Source: Hymenoscyphus infarciens (taxonomy: Eukaryota > Ascomycota > Leotiomycetes > Helotiales > Helotiaceae). From it: a DNA stretch of 15,254 bases. How positions within the stretch are numbered: the first letter of the stretch is position 1; each line of letters begins with the position of its first letter. Both the position numbers and the translations under genes were made by a program. The stretch spans positions 1 to 15,254 of the forward strand of contig LLCB01000633.1 of NCBI GenBank assembly GCA_001414345.1. The letters run 5' to 3'. The notes below the pieces were generated by a model that saw only the letters and a program-made list of their open reading frames with translations, did no database searches and was not told the DNA's origin. This document shows, in pieces, positions 10,673 through 15,254 of this stretch.

Positions 10673-12682
10673 ATAATAATATATTAAGAGTGTTTATATA
10701 GGCTTTTAATTACGCCTAATTCTATTAGTATAAAGTAGTAAGATAGTTTCCGCGACTAGCTTATAAAGACCTTCTAGCTCTTAAGCGCCTAGAGAGGAAT
10801 AGTAGCATTTTTATAGTATTAGAAGAGTAATAGAAAGAAAAAGAGTAAGAGACAACTATAATATTATAGTACTATAATTACTTCTGCCTAGCTTCTATAG
10901 TAGAGTAGTATTTAAAGCTACTTATATAGAGTAGTCTAGGGTGTCTAACTATAGTTAATCTCTATAGTTATAGTATAATTATAAGGAACATAAAGCTTAA
11001 TTAAATTTATAAGATCTTTAGTTATTATATTATAAATAATTAAATAATATTATTTTAGACTCTCTTATAATTATAATAGTTTTCTAAATAATTTACTTTA
11101 GTAACTCCTCCTAGTAGCGCTTAATAAGCTTATTAAGCTAGAATCGTAAATTAGTTTCTATATAAATATTTAATAAGAGAAAATAAACTTATAAGTAGGT
11201 ATTTCGCTTTATAGTACTAATAATAAAATAGTAAATAAGGTATAAAAAAAAGGTATATAAGCTTTAACGTTATTAAGAGAAAAAGAAAGAAAAGATAAGA
11301 TAAGAATATATAAGTTATAATAAAACCTCTAGTTAGTTTAAGACTTTTACCTACTTACTCTTCTTTATATCTAAAAGCTTTAAGCGTTTAAGAGAGGTAG
11401 TATTAGTATTATTATAGTTCGATATAATAGGACTATTAGTTAAAATAGAAGTATTATAGAGTTATTAGATTTACTACCTATTATTAATTATACTTTATAT
11501 ATTAATACTACCTTCTATAATTATAATATAGTTTTTTAAGGTTCTAAGCTCTTCTAGTAATATAATATAAGCGTTTAAGCAAAGAATTAATTTAGTATTA
11601 TAAAATACTTTATAGTCTACCTTATCTTAGGCATTTATTTAGATTTATTATTAAGCTTATTCCTTTTCTACTTTACTAACGTCAGATTTAATAATAGAAT
11701 CTTACTATTATACTTATATTACCTAAGAGAAGATAGGCTACAAAGACGTAGATAGTAAAGAGATAGGTAGTAGAGGAGGGCGATAGTAATAAGCTAGGTC
11801 TTAATAAAGACAGGTTCTCTAGTTTTTAAACCTATATCTAACCTTAACTACTAAAAAGTTATAAATAGTTATATTATACTAAGAGGTTATAAATCCTAGT
11901 TTATTAAGAAGTAATTAAAATTAGACTAGGTCCTTTAAAGCCTTATTACTCTTAGAGAACTAGTTACTTACATTCTTAGAGTAGGTTAAAGCACTTTAAA
12001 CAAAGTATTATAATATTTTAGATAGGTATAATAGACTAAAATTAACACACTAGTTATATAGAATTAGTAAAAGCTCTATACTATCGATTTTATATAGCTT
12101 TTTATCTACTAGAAATCTAAATTCTATTAGGCTAAGTTAGAGTAAATCCTTTTTTATAATATCTTTATAAGGAATATAGTACTATAAATACTCCTAAGTA
12201 GCTTACTTCTAGATATAAATCTTATAGCTTAGCTCTTTTATATTTAGTAACGTATTTATAAAGGGTTTATAGAGTATAATAGACAACTTATAAATCCTAT
12301 ACTTAAAGTATTAAGAGTCTAATAAGGCTAGGTAGAGCTAGAAAGTTTTATATTAAGTTAATTATTATATTCTAGCTACTAACCTTCGCTTATTATTAGT
12401 TATTATTATAGTACTAGAACTATAGGGAAAATTAGAATTAAGCCGCCTTTTTATTTTATAAGAGAGATAAACTAATATACTACTACTAGAGAGAGCGTAA
12501 CTAGGTATTAGTATAACTAGGTATAGGCGTAACTATAGAATTAGATATAACGAAACTAGTTAGAGTATAATTAAGAATATAAGCGATAGGTATAGTTATA
12601 GAAGGAAGATAGTTATTATTTAGTAGAAGATAAGAGTTTAGAGAGGAGAAATAGTACTATTTCTATATTTCTAGGCTTATTA
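10673..12682. other. Stretch without a firm gene; an Arg-rich frame at 12480-12640
   Basis: No single frame is clearly open across this 2-kb stretch. Two places stand out. At about 11710-11800 a purine-rich tract reads as an Arg/Gln-rich piece around RLQRRR. At about 12480-12640 a plus-strand frame gives RYRRNYRIRYNE and RYSYRRK with few stops, resembling a basic, disordered nucleic-acid-binding tail. Within the latter a short direct repeat, TAACTAGGTAT, occurs twice at 12499-12528. Both places may be fragments of dead elements. I assign no family. Confidence 0.3.
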
Positions 12683-12735
12683 AGTGTTCGGTTAACGCGC
12701 TCACTCTATCATTTCTCTAGTAGCCGCTACTTAGC
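12683..12735. other. Less-mutated GC-richer islet at the edge of the right array
   Basis: About 50 bases that include GTTCGGTTAACGCGCTCACT and TAGCCGCTAC. They keep four CpG, at least two CA and one TG step, unlike everything around them. The islet lies directly between the degraded elements and the first dyad unit of the right array (about 12740). It may be remaining single-copy DNA, an element terminus or a junction that RIP did not reach. No gene is visible in it. Confidence 0.55.
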
Positions 12736-14012
12736 TATATAATATTAGAACTTATACTAAAGTATAACTTATACTTTAAGTTATAATATTAAAACTTATA
12801 ACTAAAGTATAACTTATACTTTAAGTTATAATATTAGAACTTATAACATAAGTATATCTACTACTATAAGATCTAATATTAGACTTTATTCTATATATTT
12901 AGTTCTAATATTAGAACTTATTTTATATATTAAGTTCTAATATTAAAACTTATTCTATATCTTAAGTTCTAATCTTAAAACTTATAGATTATATATAAGT
13001 TATATTTTAAGTTCTAATATAAGAATTCATAGCTTATATATAATCTATAGCTAATATATAACCTTTATTTTAAGTTCTAATATTAGAACTTATAACTTAA
13101 GTATAACTTATATTTCAAGCTCTAATATTAACACTTATAGCTTATATATAACTTTTATTTAAAGGTCTAATATTAGAACTTATTCTTTATCTTAAAATCT
13201 AATATTAGAACTTATAATATATATAAAACGTTTATTATAGGTTCTAATTTAGAACTTATAGCTTATATATAACATTTGTTTTAAGTTCAAATATTAGAAC
13301 TTATAACTTCCTCTAAATATAACTTATATTTTAAGTTCTAATATTAAAAGTTAATCTATATCTTAAGTTCTAATATTAGAACTTTTAACTTAAATATAAC
13401 TTTATTTTAAGTTCTAATAGTAAAAGCTATTACTTAAATATAAGTTTTATTTTAAGTTCTAGTATTAGAACTTTTAACTTATATATAACTTTTACTTTAA
13501 GTTCTAATATTAAAACTTATAACTTAAGTATAACTTTTATTTTAAGTTCTAATATTAGAACTTATTCTTTATCTTAAGTTCTAATATTAGAACTTATAGC
13601 TTATATATAACCTTTATTTTAAGTTCTAATATTAGAACTTATAACAGCTATATAACCTTTATTTTAAGTTCTAATATTAGAACTTATAGCAGCTATATAA
13701 CCTTTGTTTTAAGTTCTAATATTAGTACTTATAACTTATATATAACTTTTATTTTAAGTTCTAATATTAGACCTTATAGCTTATATATAACCTTTATTTT
13801 AAGTTCTAATATTAAAACTTATAACTTAAGTATAACTTTTATTTTAAGTTCTAATATTAGAACTTATTCTATATCTTAAGTTCTAATATTAGAACTTATA
13901 ACTTAAATATAACTTATATTTTAAGTTCTAATATTAGAACTTATAGCTTATATATAACCTTTATTTTAAGTTCTAATATTAGAACTTATAACTTAAGTAT
14001 AACTTATATTTT

Positions 14013-14808
14013 AAGTTCTAATATTAGAATATATTCTATATCTTAAGTTCTAATATTAGAACTTATTCTATATCTTAAGTTCTAATATTAGAACTTATTC
14101 TTTATCTTAAGTTCTAATATTAGAACTTATAGCTTATATATAACCTTTAGTTTAAGTTCTAATATTAGAACTTATTACTAAAGTATAACTTATATCTTAA
14201 GTTCTAATATTAGAACTTATAGCTTATATATAACCTTTATTTTAAGTTCTAATATTAGAACTTCTAGCTTATATATAACCTTTATTTTAAGTTCTAATAT
14301 TAGAACTTATTCTTTATCTTAAGTTCTAATATTAGAACTTATAGCTTATATATAACCTTTATTTTAAGTTCTAATATTAGAACTTATAACTTAAGTATAA
14401 CTTATATTTTAAGTTCTAATATTAGAATATATTCTATATCTTAAGTTCTAATATTAGAACTTATTCTATATCTTAAGTTCTAATATTAGAACTTATTCTT
14501 TATCTTAAGTTCTAATATTAGAACTTATAGCTTATATATAACCTTTAGTTTAAGTTCTAATATTAGAACTTATTACTAAAGTATAACTTATATCTTAAGT
14601 TCTAATATTAGAACTTATAGCTTATATATAACCTTTATTTTAAGTTCTAATATTAGAACTTCTAGCTTATATATAACCTTTATTTTAAGTTCTAATATTA
14701 GAACTTATTCTTTATCTTAAGTTCTAATATTAGAACTTATAGCTTATATATAACCTTTATTTTAAGTTCTAATATTAGAACTTATAACTTAAGTATAACT
14801 TATATTTT
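14013..14808. repeat. Two tandem 398-bp higher-order copies, apparently identical
   Basis: The diagnostic variant core ending ATTAGAATAT, in place of ATTAGAACTT, recurs at 14023, 14421 and 14819, exactly 398 bp apart. Each higher-order copy has ten monomers in the order 32, 32, 32, 45, 45, 45, 45, 32, 45, 45 bp (sum 398). Reading copy one (14013-14410) against copy two (14411-14808) I found no difference. Matching sequence extends roughly 120 bp upstream of copy one. A third copy starts at 14809 and departs after about 50 bp. Confidence 0.9.
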
Positions 14809-14885
14809 AAGTTCTAATATTAGAATATATTCTATATCTTAAGTTCTAATATAAGAACTTATAACTTATATATAACCTTTATTTT

Positions 14886-15101
14886 AAGTTCTAATATTAG
14901 AACTTATAACTTAAGTATAACTTATAGCTTATATATAACCTTTATTTTAAGTTCGAATATAAGACCTTATAGCTTATATATAACCTTTATTTTAAGTTCT
15001 AATATTAGAACTTATAGCTTATATATAACCTTTATTTTAAGTTCTAATATTAGAACTTATAACTTAAGTATAACTTATAGCTTATATAGAACCTTTATTT
15101 T
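14886..15101. repeat. Two 63-bp long-linker monomers, 153 bp apart
   Basis: Units starting at 14886 and 15039 have a period of 63 bp instead of 32 or 45. Their linker fuses the beginning of one 25-bp linker type (ATAACTTAAGTATAACTTAT) to the end of the other (AGCTTATATATAACC or its variant). Each looks like the product of recombination between two linkers that removed a palindrome core. They are separated by two 45-bp units, so this may be a second, younger higher-order pattern. Confidence 0.75.
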
Positions 15102-15254
15102 AAGTTCTAATATTAGAACTTATTCTTTATCTTAAGTTCTAATATTAGAACTTATAGCTTATATATAACCTTTAGTTTAAGTTCTAATATTAGAACTTAT
15201 TACTAAAGTATAACTTATATCTTAAGTTCTAATATTAGAACTTATTCTATATCT

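Larger units (their letters stand above)
466..12740. other. RIP-degraded AT-rich block, probably nested dead transposable elements
   Basis: This 12.3-kb stretch has the context bias of repeat-induced point mutation: CA and TG are very rare, TA is extremely common, and C is left mainly in CT and CC. ATG and TGA are rare in every frame, and stops are nearly all TAA or TAG. In known fungi RIP acts on duplicated DNA, so the natural reading is that the block is made of former repeats, most likely transposons. I found no clear long terminal repeats, terminal inverted repeats or target-site duplications, so element boundaries cannot be set. The best-supported coding relics are listed separately. Confidence 0.8.
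12740..15254. repeat. Right satellite array: about 60 units of a perfect 20-bp palindrome with variable linkers
   Basis: The core AAGTTCTAATATTAGAACTT is its own reverse complement over all 20 bases. I count about 60 copies, exact or diverged. Linkers are mainly 12 bp (ATTCTATATCTT or ATTCTTTATCTT) or 25 bp (for example ATAGCTTATATATAACCTTT followed by ATTTT), giving monomers of 32 or 45 bp. Units near the left edge (12740-13440) are diverged in core and linker, while later ones are nearly uniform. A handful of CA and TG steps occur before about 13710 and none that I can see after. The array runs off the right edge of the window. It is non-coding. The dyad could extrude as a cruciform or bind a dimeric protein, but this is inference. 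Confidence 0.93.

Noticed and set aside
12740..15254. CRISPR array
   Set aside because: The repeats are perfect palindromes with linkers of a few recurring sequences rather than unique spacers, and the host signature is fungal. It is a satellite.
1..15254. Mitochondrial genome or AT-rich protist DNA
   Set aside because: No mitochondrial gene, tRNA or rRNA is visible, and general AT bias would not remove CA and TG so selectively while leaving CT and CC.

Overview
The window looks like an AT-rich, silenced block from the genome of a filamentous ascomycete (Pezizomycotina) that has been saturated by repeat-induced point mutation (RIP). The dinucleotides CA and TG, and with them ATG and TGA, are almost absent, while TA is everywhere. 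Remaining cytosines sit mostly before T or C. Coding-like frames are broken almost only by TAA and TAG, as expected when CAA, CAG and TGG are turned into stops by C-to-T change on either strand. I see no intact gene, rRNA or tRNA, and no credible promoter or terminator. A mitochondrial, protist or bacterial origin does not explain this base-context bias.

Layout. (1) Positions 1-465 are the right end of a satellite array of 32-bp dyad units grouped into higher-order copies of 178 and 210 bp. (2) Positions 466-12740 are a long RIP-degraded stretch, probably several dead transposable elements. Several coding relics can still be followed by their lower stop density or long open runs: plus strand 3639-4577, plus strand 6296-7509 (with one frame change), and a long minus-strand frame of about 3.1 kb at 7553-10672. 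Weaker ones lie at 960-1526 (-), 2042-2959 (+) and 4935-5828 (-). None could be assigned to a protein family by eye. (3) A small islet at 12683-12735 keeps several CpG and CpA steps and marks the edge of the right-hand array. (4) From about 12740 to the window end runs a second satellite of about 60 units. Each is built on a perfect 20-bp palindrome with linkers that give monomers of 32, 45 or, rarely, 63 bp. Its left edge is diverged, its interior is homogeneous, and it contains two adjacent, apparently identical 398-bp higher-order copies.

The relics do not form a working system. The plus relic ending at 7509 and the minus relic ending at 7553 converge, which suggests two elements inserted against each other or one element with convergent genes. 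The most interesting part is the pair of dyad-based satellites flanking the dead elements. Both have a 32-bp basic period, both lack CA and TG where they are homogeneous, and the right one has been amplified after the base-context bias was established. This suits pericentromeric, subtelomeric or other constitutive heterochromatin, but the window alone cannot say which.
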